A DNA stretch of 64,000 nucleotides from Nemophila menziesii (GCA_029959085.1 JARWIR010000001.1:19769730-19833729), one strand, 5' to 3'; counted from the stretch's first letter, positions 45,880-59,185 are shown. Numbers and translations: made by a program. The notes: generated by a model not told the origin, from the sequence alone.

Positions 45880-47460
45880 TGGTGGTCCTTTGTGTGTTCT
45901 AAAAATAAATGCAAAAGATAATCGAACCACAACCGCAAGTGTACGGTTGTCCCAAGTAGTAATAAGGATAATACAGATTCGTTCCAAGGACGGGATGGTT
46001 GACTACAATGCTTATCTATTAATGATTGATGCACTTATGAAAGCAAATAAAGATAATATGTTTGTTTGGTTTTTGTTATTAATCCTAAGGAATGAAAGAC
46101 TAATGCGAAAATGTAAGACGCACGTAAATAAAGTGATACGCAAGTAAGAGCAGGTAGTACTTGAGAGGCGCAAGGGTTTACCTAACTATCATTCATTTCA
46201 TACATTGTTTAAGGGTCAAATTGGTAAATTTGTATTGGTCGGGATTCTAAAATCTCCTTACCCCCGTCAGGGTGGACTAAGGAGCAACTCTCAAATGCTA
46301 CAAACCCCGTCAGGGTGATTATAGTCCACTCTCAAGTGTTTAAGTTCAAATTACCCAATAGGCCATAGGTTTAATTAAGCTCGTCAGAGTCAATAATTTC
46401 TAACCTACATTCATTAACTAGTTCGGTACCTAAACCCCCCGTCAAGGTGATCCAATCGCCACTAATTGGAATAACTTAGATACTAAGTCTTATCATTGAT
46501 TGATCAGGTCAAAAATAGTAGATAAAGTGCGAATTAAAGAAAAATACAATTCACCCAATTTGATTTAAATAATAATAATCCCAAATTCAAATGTATAAAA
46601 CGAAATCAAATTGGGATTAACCCATTATGCGTTCTCAAGCACTAATTTAGTTTAGCTCATAATAATTGAAAAGACAAAAACTAAATTAAAAGAAATAAGA
46701 TTCATATTATTTTACTGAAATAAAAATACAGAGAACCTAATTATGGAGTTGAATTGGCTGAGAAGTGGAGATATAGACCGTCTCCAGCTCTTGCTTCTTC
46801 TTTTCCTTGTTTCTGCTTCTTCTCTGGACGCTCTCTTCTAAGGCTGTTTTGATTTGAAGAATAATATGAGAGGTGAGAAATACTGAGGTCAAAAGCTCCT
46901 TTTATAAGGTTAAAAATCGGATTAGGGCTTTTACTTAAGGATTAAGTAAAAATTAGAAAAGCCCAAGTCCACTAATTAAGCCCAAATCCCGTAACTGCTG
47001 ATACACCTTCACTAAAACGGCTTTTCCCGATGCGTTACAACTCCGATTGACCTCATTCCAGTTGCTAAAGTTCCGTAACTTGATAAGGAATGATTTCTCT
47101 TCAAAGGTCAACAGCTAAATCATCGCTTAAGCACCTCGAAATCAGCAATCTATGGCCTGGAAAATGGATTTTCAGCTCTAAAAATAATATCTTCGGGATT
47201 TATCTTCGAGTTTTGACTCTATCTCTTGATCTTTGACTTTCTTCTCGGATTCCTCTTCTAGCTAACATCTAAAACCTGTAAAATCTTCACTAAAAATACC
47301 AATATTACGCGCAAAAGCTTAATAAATCAAAAATGCTAGAAATAAAAAGGAAATTCCGGATTATTGCATATTTAGTCCAAAAGTCTATCGAATTAATCAA
47401 ATAAACACAAAAAATGATGTCTCCCAATGGCATAAAATTAGAACATTTAGGGAGACATCA
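45880..47460 (-). mobile_element. Family A LTR3 (1581 bp), outer 5' LTR
   Basis: Differs from LTR1/LTR2 by a 1-nt deletion near 46130 and single-base changes at 46918, 47112, 47191, 47328 and 47409. Ends at the junction with a family B LTR. Confidence 0.93.
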
Positions 47461-48463
47461 GCAATATACCAAACCATAATGACAATCTAGTTAGGTTGAT
47501 TTGTCAGGTCTAAACATTTTTCTAGACGCTATGTGTTGTTCCCAATAATTAAATATGCCTTAGCTATTGACTATCTAACTATTATTAAAGTAAAGTAATC
47601 CTATACGTTGTACACCGCAAAGAAAACATATTATAAGTCAAACACATAGACAGAGAAATAAAACATGAATTCAATTTAAAACATATAATTCCAAAATTAG
47701 ATAGATGTCAACCAAATCTAGGGTTCATACATATATGCTAAAACTCAAGCTAAATTTATTTAATTCATACTAAAGAATGAAAAGAAAAGAATTACAGAAT
47801 TGAAGGTTGAAGAAGACATAATCGATGCACAGCTCCTTCCAGACTTCTCTTCTTGTGTCGTAAGCTTCTTCCTGGATTAAGGTTTAGCCAAGGATGATTT
47901 TCTAATGATAAGAGGCTGTATTTATAGTGTATAGGAAGACACTCCTAGCCCAACTCAAATTCGTAACACTAAAATATCGAATCAGCCCCGTTTTTATTTT
48001 GGTCCTAATAGTTTCAATACTTATCCGTTTGACGCGTATGAGTAGTTGAAATTCATCGTCTCATAAAGATATTTAACTTTTCTCTTGACCGTTCTTCCAA
48101 ATTACTCACCGATTTTGATATATAATCCTATTTGTGGTCATGGGTGGTGAAATTCAGATTTATTTGACAGCTTTTCCTTTTCCATACTTTATCTTTTGTT
48201 TCTTTATCTCCAATTTCCATGTTTATCCTCTTTCCTTTAGCTCTTAGAATTAACTTGGACTCTAATTAATTACCATATATCTTTAAAGTTCCACACTAAA
48301 TAAATAATCAAACCCAATATGCTCTAAAAATAATAAATAATTAATTCAAGACTTAAAATATGAAAGTGTACTAAATCATGAGAAAATCGACCTATACTCT
48401 AATAAATACACCTAAAATGATGTCTCCAACTAGGATTATTTCATGACAAATAGGGAGACACCA
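47461..48463 (-). mobile_element. Family B LTR, truncated by the array insertion
   Basis: Minus strand starts TGGTGTCTCCCTATTTGTC at 48463. The sequence follows the family B LTR (compare 14345-15354) up to 47461, where the array begins. The remaining third of the LTR is not found left of the array. Confidence 0.8.
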
Positions 48464-48479
48464 GTTATCCAAAGAAATT

Positions 48480-49960
48480 TACAAATTGGATAGACATGTG
48501 CCTCACAAGTACTTCTTATTCTATAATGATAAATAGTGTACCATAAGGTTATTTCAAAGATTAAATGGGAGTGAGACAAGGAGGGTCTTCTGTCTCCATA
48601 CTTATTTAAAATATGTATGGAGGTTTTGACTTAGATACATCAACATAGGCAACAAAAAAGAGTTCAAATGACATCCAAAATATGGAAAGCGAAAGATAAA
48701 TAATCTTATGTTTGCTTATGATTTACATGTGTTCTTTAAACCTTCTAAAGAAGCAGCCATTTCGGTTAAAAAGGGACTATTTTTTCAACAAGCTTTATGG
48801 ATTACAAATAAGTGATATCAAGAGAAATGCATTCTATGATGGATGCTCAATTAATATAAAAGCATGAAGTGAATAATGTACTCAGTATTCCAAAAGGATA
48901 TCTCCCTATGAAATATTTGGGGATACCTTTGATCACTGGAAGATTGAGCTTCAATGACTGCAAACCACTAGTAGAGAACATGGAAAAAAGAATTAATCAT
49001 TGGTATCTAAACACCTCTCTTATGCATGTAGATTACAATTAGTCAAATATGTACTTAGTGGTATTGCTAGTAACCAGTGTAATGTGTTTACTCTTCCAAA
49101 AAAGATCATCAAGCTATTACAAAGCAAGATCATGTCTTTTTTTTGGAATGGCAAGAGTAAATATGAAGGAGGAGCTAAAGTCTCATGGGACATTGTGTGT
49201 AAGCCTATAGAAGAAGGGGGCCTAGGGGTAAAGGAGATATACACTCAAAATCAAGTTTCTCTAATAAAACTATTATGGGGATGTTGCCTTCCTAGAGATT
49301 ATTTGTGGTCTTAATGGGTGCAAATCAATTTACTAAAAGAACAATCTTTCTGGCATATACCAATCCCTCAAGATTCCTCTTGGGAATGGAGGAAAATACT
49401 AAAGATGAGGCATTTAGCTAAGTAATTAATTACATATTAAGTTGTTAATGGTAATAATGTATCTCTCTGTTGGGACCATTGGATTCCAAATCAAATTTTC
49501 TTATATGAAATAAAGTGTAGTAACTTTGCTTTAGGTTAATATACAAATAGTAAAGTTTCACAGTTTATACATGAGGGAAAATGGAGATTGCCTCCTATGC
49601 TCAACTTCATGTATGATATAACAAAATACATATGCATAATAGATACAAAGGATTCAATCAAAATGTGCATATACAAAGAAAGGTGATATTAATACAACTA
49701 CGATTTATGAATTCATGAAAAGAAAATCGACAAAGGTATCATGGCACCAAATCATATAGAAGTCAAAGAGTCTCCCCATGTATAGATTTATGTTATGGCT
49801 TATACAACCCAACAAAATACCAACAAAACAAATATTGATGAATTTGGGACTTATCTCAAATATATTATGTGAGTTTTGTATAAAAGCTAGTAAAAATAGA
49901 GATCACCTTTTCTAGGATTCCTTCCTGAGTCACGAAACATATATGGGAGATTTGCATTGA
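48480..49960 (+). pseudogene. L1-type LINE reverse transcriptase remnant
   Basis: Plus strand with stops. SPYLFKICMEVL near 48590 and FFKPSKEAAISVKKGLFF near 48735 belong to RT. 48900-49314 gives IPKGYLPMKYLGIPLITGRL, HLSYACRLQLVKYVLSGIAS, MSFFWNGKSKYEGGAKVSWD and VCKPIEEGGLGVKEIY, the region after RT. 49315-49920 continues into the zinc-binding part (WVQINLLKEQSFWHIPIPQD, then a CEF-type Cys segment). Both ends are undefined. Confidence 0.82.
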
Positions 49961-50104
49961 GAAATAAACATCAATACCCAACCTATATATTGAAATACAA
50001 ATTTTTGTAAGCCCATATCATCCAAGCAAGATTCCATCATACCCACATAAAGAATCATCATCCTAATCCAAATAATATCTTATCTACCTATAATCAAAGG
50101 CTAG

Positions 50105-51770
50105 TTCAAGAGTGTTTAAACCTTTGAGTTGGAGTTCAAAAGAGATGACGAAAAGAACAGAAACACTGTCTAGTGCTAGGGAGACGAAGAAGAATCAAAG
50201 CAATGTAGTGGGTGAAATCAAGAAGAAAACAAGAAGAAAACAAGTGAGAAGTGTGCATAGTCAGGAATAAAGAAAAAGTATAATTCAAGTCAAGAAAGTA
50301 AAGAGGAATAAGTTATGGTGAATTCAAAGCTCCAAACTGTTAAATTTTTCAACAAAAAGACACCACAACTTCTCCAAGTCGAGATCCTACACCCAAGACG
50401 AGCGAAGCTTCTAAGTCCTTATTAGTTATTTCCAAAGCAAATATCCCCGTATTAACACTTGCTCATGAGAGAAAATTCGAGAATGAAGTTGGAGAAGGAG
50501 AATACAAGAGATTTCTAAAGATGGGTGAGAGATTGGGATGTGCCACATTCACGATGAGGCGCTCAATTCTATGTGTTGAGTTAGTATTATAATTATATTT
50601 AGGTCTCTTTAGCCGAGATAGTGAAGATCGAGTTCCAGTTTGAGGAAAGTTAGTTCCCTTCACAGTTGAAGAGATCGGTAACCACTTCGGGGTCAAAAAA
50701 TTGGTTGGACCTTGCAAATACCAAGAAGCGTTGAAGAATATCAACACTTTTGATTGGGATATACTTTATGAAAATGTGTTGAGTCAAAAGTTAGTGCGAG
50801 AACACAAAGAAGAACTGAAGACGCGTTGGTTGTACACAAATCTTTAACCTAATGCGAAGATATGGAGCAACTTCCTCACACCGAAGGTTTGGGGGAGCAC
50901 TCGTACTTCGGAAGTAAGCAAGAAATTCTCTCTATTTTTTAATTGTGTTTTATGAGAGGAACAATTAGATTAAGAGAGACTAATATTTGATGAGGCTATG
51001 AGAATAACAATCACCCCAAGGGTGTTCAACCAAAAATACCCATCAATGATTACGAGCCTACTAAGAAAAGCAAAGGTAAAACACTAAAACTAGGTGAGAA
51101 AGAGAAATTGTGTACAACATAAGAAACAATATAGTTTATTCATGGACGAAGACAATTTTGAGAGGAGCAGTTGCGAAGGTTCCTCCAAAGGTAGAAACTT
51201 CTCGTGTACGAGAGTCAAGTTCGAGAGAAGAGGATCTTCTGTGGCAAGAAAAAATTGATGAGTGATTAAATCAAGTAGAAGCAGCTCAAGCCTTCTTGGC
51301 CAACAATGTGGCACAAATCTAAGTTGCACTAGTGTGCATCATGTCACTCCTAGAGCAAATAAGTTGCGATATCGCGAAAGATCTACCACAACCTAATTTG
51401 GGTATCGATTATGCGAGGTAATAGCCTCGAGAGTATGTTTCATTTATTCATTACAATTTATTTACTTGCAATATATGTGTTATTTTTTATTTTTTATAGA
51501 GTCTGTTTCAAGTCGTGGAGACACGACTTATTTTTGTGTTGAGGGTATGGGGATTCGTTGTCCCTCATCTCCAACTTTTTGTGATATATTTTTATGAAGA
51601 AATTAAAATTTTTGGTAGATGGAATTTGATGTAGATTGTGTTTAATAGCCTAAAATCATAAATTCAGTGAGTTAGTGATAATAGGTAATATGTTTATGAA
51701 CTAGTTGCTTTTTATGCTTTGAAGTATGAACATGAAAACAAACCTTAATGGTAAAGAAATGATTAGTAAG
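50105..51770 (+). pseudogene. Family B relic: plant-transposon-type ORF, degraded
   Basis: Homologous to 59510-61060 but riddled with stops: GEGEYKRFLKMGERLGCATF, YLGLFSRDSEDRVPV, GKLVPFTVEEIGNHFGVKK, NFLTPKVWGSTRTSEV, and the downstream non-coding GAGTCTGTTTCAAGTCGTGG-type block at about 51499. The solo LTR at 51776-53311 interrupts its 3' non-coding region, which resumes at 53317-53720. Confidence 0.78.
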
Positions 51771-51775
51771 CAATA

Positions 51776-53311
51776 TGGTGTCGCCTAGGGTGTGATAAAA
51801 ATAAGATAAATTAAGGTCAAGAAAACTACGCACTCTCACCCTAGACAGGTACAGTACTGCAAGTATTACAGGACGTATGCAAGTTTTAGTTAGTAAGTTG
51901 AGTTCGTTCTCAGGGACTTAAGTGTGTTATACGAGTGGATAGCAATAACGAGTAAAAGTAAATAATTAAAAGACGGAAAATAAAAGATATGAATTTCGAA
52001 ATTAATTAACTAAAACTAGGAAAATAAAGACAATAAAATAAAAGATTAAGAATATGAGATGAGAGATATAGCTTAGGTTTTGCTAGTATGCACTAATCCT
52101 TCTAATTCTATTTATAGATCTAGTTTATAAGGGAGAATATTATCTCTTGGTATACTTAGTCAGGATTCTAAATTCCCATACCTTAGACCTTGAGAGCGAC
52201 TAAGGGGGCTACGGCACAACCAAGACGTGTTTACACTCTTAGAGTTATCAAGCGCTACCAAGGCTCTAAGCAAACGCAACAATCAATTGTTGATATGGTG
52301 ATTAAAACAGACCCTAATGACTATCTAGTTAGAATCATGTTTTGTCAGAATTAATATCGACACTAGACATTACATGGTGGTTCAATAGTTAAACACCCAG
52401 TCACGGAGACCATCTAACTACTATTAAAACAATCCTAAAGTGATCAGTTCTAGGAAAGACAATAAATCAAAACACATAAACAAATATGAGATAAGTAGCT
52501 AATATCAAATTAAAACATATAATTCCCAAAGAAACTTAGATAGAAGAATTAGAATTCATAGATTATACATGATGCAAAACCCAAGCTATGGGGAGTTTAG
52601 TTCATACATGAAGGAAATAAACTAAAAGAAATTACAAAAGACATCATCTTGCTCTCTACAATAAACTGGAAGAATAAAACCTTAAGAACTAATTACTATG
52701 AGGAAAGGATGATTTTACAAGTGATATAAGGGTGTATTTATTGGTGTTTAGAAGACCTAATTCGTTTTCTTGAGGAAGAGATAAAGTATTGGACTCCTAA
52801 CCCAACTCAAATTCGTATGGAAATAAAGATAAACACTGCTGGACCGTTTTGAGCATATCTTTTTCGTTATTGGTCGGTTTGAGCTCCATAAGATACCAAA
52901 AGAATCCTCACAGAATTATTTATGTCCCTATGAAAGGAAATTACCAAAATCGGCCTATTTCTTGGGGTAAATAGCACTTCTTTAGGCGTGTGCTGCAGAA
53001 TCCCAGATTTAGGCAGTTTTTCCTTTTCCATCTTTTTAGCTTTTGTTTCCTTATCTCCAATTACCATGCAAATCTCTTTCCATAAGTTGTAGTCTTTGAC
53101 TTGGACTCTAATTAAGCTCCATAATTATCTTTAAAGCTAGACACTAAATAAACAATTAAACCCAATATGCTCTAAAAATATTATTTTACTAAATCAAGAC
53201 TCAAAATAGGAAAGTGCACTATTTCTCAAGAAAATCGACATGTATGACTTCTAAATCACTAAAAATGATGTCTCATCCTAATATAAATCTATCACAAATG
53301 AGGATACATCA
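51776..53311 (-). mobile_element. Solo LTR (1536 bp), family B, minus orientation
   Basis: Minus strand TGATGTATCCTCATTTGTGA to ATCACACCCTAGGCGACACCA (last 20 nt as in 63832-63852). TSD CAATA at 51771-51775 and 53312-53316. Very similar to the LTR at 62319-63852 in opposite orientation. Confidence 0.92.
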
Positions 53312-53316
53312 CAATA

Positions 53317-53720
53317 CAGTAGAAGAATGTATGATCTTAGGGAGCCTTGAGGGGTGTGTAGGTCATGAGATCTGAGCTAGTTGATAAGACCATTTAATGA
53401 ACATGGTAGAAAGTAACAAAATATCATAGTTTAGAAAGTTATTAAGGGGGTTCTCTGATAAGTCTTTGTTGCCTTTTAGCTTGCTGTCCAAATTTAATTT
53501 ATATATATTTGTTTCAACCCCTTCTAGCCTTTCTAAATCCTTGATATTAGCTACATTACAAGCAATCCACTTTAGATTATAAGACTTTTTCATATGACTC
53601 GAACTCGAATCACAATGTTAAGACATTCTTCCCAAGATCTTGAGTTTGGGATGGTGGGTTTGAATTATGGGAAACATTATTAGGTTGGGTATTTTCGAGC
53701 TCTATTTGATGACGATTCCC
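53317..53720 (+). mobile_element. Family B relic, 3' non-coding part
   Basis: Matches 61090-61500: CTCAGGGAACCTTGA-like start, AGCTAGTTGA and the TGAGTTTGGGGTGGTGGGT-type block. It continues the relic broken by the solo LTR. Confidence 0.7.
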
Positions 53721-54023
53721 TATTTTTTTTTCCAACAAGGTCACATTTTATCCTATAAATATGTGATCCCTTTCGTTGTAATAAATTTGTTTTTGAAAAT
53801 ACAAGAATACATTTCTCTCCATAATTTTATCTTTTTTCCTTTAGTTTACAACACGTTATCGATACGAGATTGGTATTTTGATCTTGTGGAAGAGGTAAGG
53901 GATTTGGTAAGATTTATATTCTTGTCATATGTTTATATATTTGTTCGTTTATAGTAACGATTCTAAAAGTATATATTGTAAGCGACTTATTAATCATCCA
54001 TTTCATGAAAAAGATTATGAAGG

Positions 54024-54310
54024 CCCAAGGCCTAGAACTTTTGTATAGGCTTGAAGCCTACGTCGAATTTTATATGCCTAAAGCATAAAACAAATTTTAT
54101 ATGCTCGAAACCTAGAACATAATTTACATGCCCGGAGCATAGAATAAATTATCTAAAGGCTCGAAGCATATGTCGAAGTTTAAAAGGGTTGAGGTCTCGA
54201 TTAAACTTTAAATACTCGAAACCTATATGAAGTTTTAAAGGCTTGAAACCTAGATTAAAGTTTAACGGTTCAAAATTTAAAATAATTACAAAGGCTTGAA
54301 GACTTGATTC
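54024..54310. repeat. Degenerate short tandem repeats
   Basis: About eight diverged copies of a 30-45 bp unit of the type GGCTTGAAGCCTA...AATTTTATATGC (AGGCTCGAAGCATATGTCG and similar). Confidence 0.6.
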
Positions 54311-57109
54311 AAAAAATATAGTCTTTTAGCAAAAATTGTTCTATGATGAAGAACTCATATGGAGCTCATGAATATTTAAGAATTATATTTTGTTAAATAA
54401 AAGGAAATATGTGTCTTAAAATTTTGCACTAAAGTAACAAAAATATTCATTTAAGTTTAAGCAAAAATGTCACGATATAATAATTTTTGTAATTGTTAAA
54501 AAAAATAATTAATTTGTCCCTAAAGGACTATGCTAAAATATCGGTATGATTTCATCACTATCTTTATAAAGAGTTAATGGTTAAAACTCATTTCCAAATT
54601 TAATGAACAAAGTTCATTGATATACACATTAAAGGAGATAATTCTAATGAACTATAAGTTTTTTAATATATATAATTCAAGACGTAATATGAACCGTAAG
54701 TTCGTTGATAAATTTGGCATATCATTAAATTAGGAAATTATACATTCTCGAGGATTTTTCTTGATCATTATTTCCATAGAGGCTAACAATCTAAATCTTA
54801 TACGATAACAAAATTATATAAACATGAATTTGGTAAGTTATTATAAGAATTTTATACCCCGGGTGAATGCAAAAATGATTTTATTTATAAAAATGGAATA
54901 AAATTAGGGGAAATAGGTTGGAAAACTAAATAATTTTATGTGCACCATTTTTTGGATAACTTGTGCAAAGTTTGCATGACAAAGGTTTCAAACCTAAAAC
55001 CTCCCTTTTAAATATCTATACCATTTAGACAAACTAATCATTTGTTAATAAATTGGGCAAAATAAAATGTCAGTACAAATTCAAGTACTACTAAATTAGT
55101 AGTGGGTTTCAAACAAACAAATATAGTATTTCTGGATAGAAGATATATTTGTCTCTTTGTATCATATCATGAATATACTTCCAAAATAGTTATATCACGA
55201 CTAAAGGTTCTACAAAACTATATGAGATTATTTGTCTCATAAGCAAACAAATAATGAATTCTTGATGTAAAAATCATAATTCACGTGTCATTGAATCATA
55301 CTACTCCCTAAAGTGATTAGAATTCCATTCCCCGAAAATGACTGCCATAATTTTAAAAAGTGTATTAAAATAAACACTGTGGTTACAAGATTTTATTGGA
55401 TAAAATTACATTCTCTAGCTCAAAACTATTCCCTGAAGTAGATGGAATTTCATTCGTTGTAGCGAGTGTTGAATTTTTTTTAATCTATCTGAAAATGGGT
55501 ATAGAAACAAACATGTTAGGGTTAATCCAATTAAATATTGTATTATTTTCTAAAAATATTCCTTGGAGTCGATGTAACTGCATATCCAAATCATATCTCT
55601 AGCTGAGGCCGATATCATGGTAGGACTAACTTTTAGTTCATATTGATATGAATATTGCTAATAAATCTCTTACCATATAAGATGAATCGTGAGGAATATT
55701 ATGAAAGTAAAAGCCACACAATATAAGTCATCACAAAATGAGAACTATGAATATTATCAGTAAAATGGAACTATATACTAGTAGCTTTCATATAGTAAGT
55801 TATCTAATAAATCTAATCAAAAAATTTTGGATGCCCAAAAATTATGTTATCTTGTTGTACAAAATTGACATGATTGGTGAATCATGTGTTAAGTAAATCA
55901 AAAAGAAAGTCACTCAATTTAAAGGATAGTGTCTTTTTTTTTAGTTTTGATACAAAATAAAAAGCCCTACGACATCCTACTTATCCAACATCATTTTTAC
56001 CACATAAGATATTCAGATATCTAAAGCTTTTAACCAGTGTGCTACTCTTCCATCCCAAAAAATTCAAGTTACTTCTTTCACATTTAGCCAAAGATTATTC
56101 AACCTCATTAAGTCTTCTTTTAATGTAATGTATTTTACATTCCAAATTTTTTTCTTTCCATGTCTAGATTTCTTCAACCACTGGTCGGACGAACCAACAA
56201 ATTCTGGCCTTTTTGTGAATACCTTGTATGATTTCAAGGTTATCGGAATAGAAAGAGAAACTCCACATATTGAGGTCAGCTGTCGGCCTCATCGCCACCA
56301 GGAAGGCCCAAGCCTCACCCTCGAGACAACATTTGATTTTTACAATATTTCACAATTCTATGTGTGATGTTGCCCTCCTTGTTGACTACCACTAATGAAA
56401 TTCCCTCTACTTTACATTCCTTCGTAAGGAAGTATCTTTGACAATGTATATATTTTCATTATTTTCTAGAATGTCACACCCTAAGTGTGTATTAGAAAAG
56501 TTTCATACTCTTTTTTTGGGGTAGTAACATACAAAAATACGCGCAAATGAAACACCCTATGTGTAAAAAAGACATTACAATCCAAAGAACCTTGTATTTT
56601 GACGTCATTGACTTGGTCACCGGGGACATTAATAATACATCAGATATAAGAAAACTCACTTGTACTATACTTAAAATAACTAGGAGATTCTTTTACGAAG
56701 TGACTACCCATATCTTTTAGATTATATAGTAAAATTAAATGAGTTTCCTTAACTGACGATATTTGAGAATTATGTTAGGTTTAATTATCCTTATATTATT
56801 CAATATCTTGAATCCTTGAGAGGTGATATCTATAAAGAAAATTTTGCAGAGTTTCAGTTTTATAAGATAATTTACCCCTTATTATGGGGAGAGACACTGT
56901 AACCTGAAGTACAATGTGATATATAATATTGTTTCATCTCAATCCACGAAAAGAATCAAAACATAAAGTTCAAAAGACGGTCCATTAGCAAATATTACAA
57001 ATAATATACAAAATACATTCACAAACATAGAGAATATTGTAAAATCCCATAAATCTGCTATAAACCCTCCAATATAGATTATTGGCCCAGAAAGACATAT
57101 AATGATTAC

Positions 57110-57280
57110 TCTAGCGAATGCATCCAAATAACGCATGAAGCATGGTATAAGTATAAGTATAATGCATCCAACCATCGCATGAAGCATGGTATACGTATAA
57201 TGCATCCAACCACCGCATGAAGCGTGATAGATGTATAATACATATAATAAATACATGAAGCGTGGTAAGACTATAGGCTG
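57110..57280. repeat. Degenerate ~48-bp tandem repeats
   Basis: Three to four copies built on CGCATGAAGCATGGTATA...GTATAATGCATCCAACCA, diverging to the right. A related CATGAAGCA-type cluster is at 57735-57900. Confidence 0.7.
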
Positions 57281-58001
57281 AAGATATGCCATGCCCAAAG
57301 AAGGAAATTACATTATTAAAAGATGAAATGGTATAAATTGTGGAATGTGAACATCCACATAATATGATAGTAATTATCGAGCCAACAAAATATGGACATC
57401 CATTACCCCTAAAGTATATAATGGTCATTGAAGAGACCAAGTTCCTGAATAAAGTAAAGTCACATAAATGTTTTATCTACTAAAAATATATGAAATTTAT
57501 GTGATTAATATATTTTTATTTACTATAGTGCTTGAAATAAATAATAAGGATCTTAAACCACATAGTGGTGAAATATGTCGACAATGGTAGAAATGATGAT
57601 AATCAATTTTGAAATATAAAATCCTACTTGTATCACAGAGGTTTCTGCAGAAATCTTGAAACTAATTAAGGGGAGACACCCCTATTATTATGTTATTAAT
57701 ACAATGTAGTAATGATTAGATGGATATAAAAAATTGACGAATACAATAGGTGTTCGAAGCATGACAGGTCCAAGCACAAAAGGTGTTTGACGCATAACAG
57801 TGCATGAAGCACGATAGGTACCTGAAGCATGATAGGTTCCCAAGGTACTTAGATCGTATCAAAAAGTGTTTGGACCATAAAAGGTCCTGAAGAACATAAT
57901 TTATATAAATCACAAGAAACAAGAATTTGAATTATGAAAGGATAACTGGAATAATTGTTGTCATAATTCATGTCATAATGAGGAGTATGCGATATTTATG
58001 A

Positions 58002-58424
58002 ATTGTACTATTTTTCCTTCATTGAAGTATTTCCCACTATTATTTCCTAGTAAAGTCTTAATGAGGCATGCCAAAATTAATTTATTTACTCATTTTCTTG
58101 ATCAAGCAAATGATGTTACAACCTCAAGTGAAAATCTAGAATATTTTTTGGTAAAAGTTGTATTTATGACGACAATCAAGGTACAAGTCGACAAGTATAT
58201 AATGTATTAGAAAATATATAATATCATAATGAGGGGAAGAATATATTGGAATTGTGTACTTTTTTCCTTCACCATGGTTTTTTCCATTTAGTTTTCCTGG
58301 TAAGGTTTTAACTAGGCGTATTGAATATGTGGCATACCCTAAAGGACTGATGTGCTCTTTTTCCTTCATCAAGTTTATACCCATGGGATTTCTTGATAAG
58401 GTTGTAACGAGACATATCTTTCAG
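58002..58424. repeat. Three copies of a ~70-bp hairpin motif
   Basis: 58002-58070, 58249-58321 and 58349-58424 each read TTTTTCCTTCA(C/T)C...TTTTCCTGGTAAGG..AACGAGGC-like sequence. The flanking CCTTCACCATGG and CCTGGTAAGG halves can pair. I associate this motif with plant copia 3' regions; that is from memory. Confidence 0.6.
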
Positions 58425-58519
58425 TGAATATACAAGGGGGTTATGAAATATATATTTAAGTGGATATTTCAACATATCTGAGAGAAGTGTGATTTATATT
58501 CAATAAGAATTACTTTGAT

Positions 58520-58760
58520 GGTACTGTATGAGAATAATGATGCTTGTATCACACGACTTCAAAATTGCTGCATCAAAGGCCACATACCTAAATTTTCAAA
58601 CACATACGAGTTACTAAGAATGGAGGCGTTGAAGTTTACCAATTACAATCATGTAAAAAGTTGTTGATTTGTTCACCAAAGTATTGTCAACCACAACATT
58701 CAAGTAAATAGTTCAAAATATTGGAATGTGTCGACTCAAGGACAATTTACCAATATCGGG
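58520..58760 (+). pseudogene. copia RNase H C-terminal remnant
   Basis: Plus strand, frameshifted: LYENNDACITRLQNCCIKGH, PKFSNTYELLRMEALKF, then a DLFTKVLSTTTF-like segment and IGMCRLKDN in shifted frames, the classic end of copia RNase H. Confidence 0.72.
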
Positions 58761-59166
58761 GAGATCGTGAGTATCTTCAAAACTCTTTTTTCCAGTTCGA
58801 ACACAGGCTTGCCTCCCTAAAAATGTCCTCCAAATCAAATAATTATTGCATACTAGCAAAACCTAAGCTATACTTCTCATCTCATATTCTTAGTATTTTA
58901 TTTTATTGTCTTTATTTTCTTAGTTTTAATTAGTTAATTCGAAATTCAATCTCTTATTTTCTGTCTTTTAATTAATTATTGCTTACTCGTTATTGCTACC
59001 CATTCGACTAGCACACTTAAGTCCCTGAGAACGAACTCAACTTATCAACTAAAACTTGCATACGTCATGTAATACTTGCAGTACTGTGCCTGTCTAGGGT
59101 GAGAGTGCGTAGTTTTCTAGACTTTATTTATCTTATTTTTATCACACCCTAGGCGACACCAAGTTT

Positions 59167-59185
59167 TGGCGCCGCTGCCGGGGAC
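59167..59185 (+). promoter_or_regulatory. Primer binding site, tRNA-Asp type
   Basis: TGGCGCCGCTGCCGGGGAC, 5 nt after the LTR end at 59161. Identical to the family A site. Confidence 0.87.

Larger units (their letters stand above)
33663..47460 (-). mobile_element. Tandem array of a non-autonomous gypsy-type LTR retrotransposon (family A)
   Basis: Layout in plus coordinates: truncated internal 33663-34599, LTR1 34600-36181, internal 36182-40239, LTR2 40240-41821, internal 41822-45879, LTR3 45880-47460. The repeat period is exactly 5640 bp, and neighbouring units look identical line by line. The element runs on the minus strand. Each internal region has a tRNA-Asp-type primer binding site, a polypurine tract and one gag-like ORF, but no protease, RT, RNase H or integrase. 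The array's right end splits a family B LTR (47461 onward). The left end is truncated inside gag at 33663. Confidence 0.93.
53722..58800 (+). mobile_element. Degraded copia relic rich in short degenerate repeats
   Basis: The start looks like an LTR end plus primer region: TATA-like CCTATAAATA near 53753 and ACACGTTATCGATACGAG at 53850-53867. The end is a recognisable copia RNase H tail (58520-58760) with a polypurine-like GGGGAGATC. The 4.5 kb between contains no readable RT or integrase and several clusters of degenerate repeats. Confidence 0.5.
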
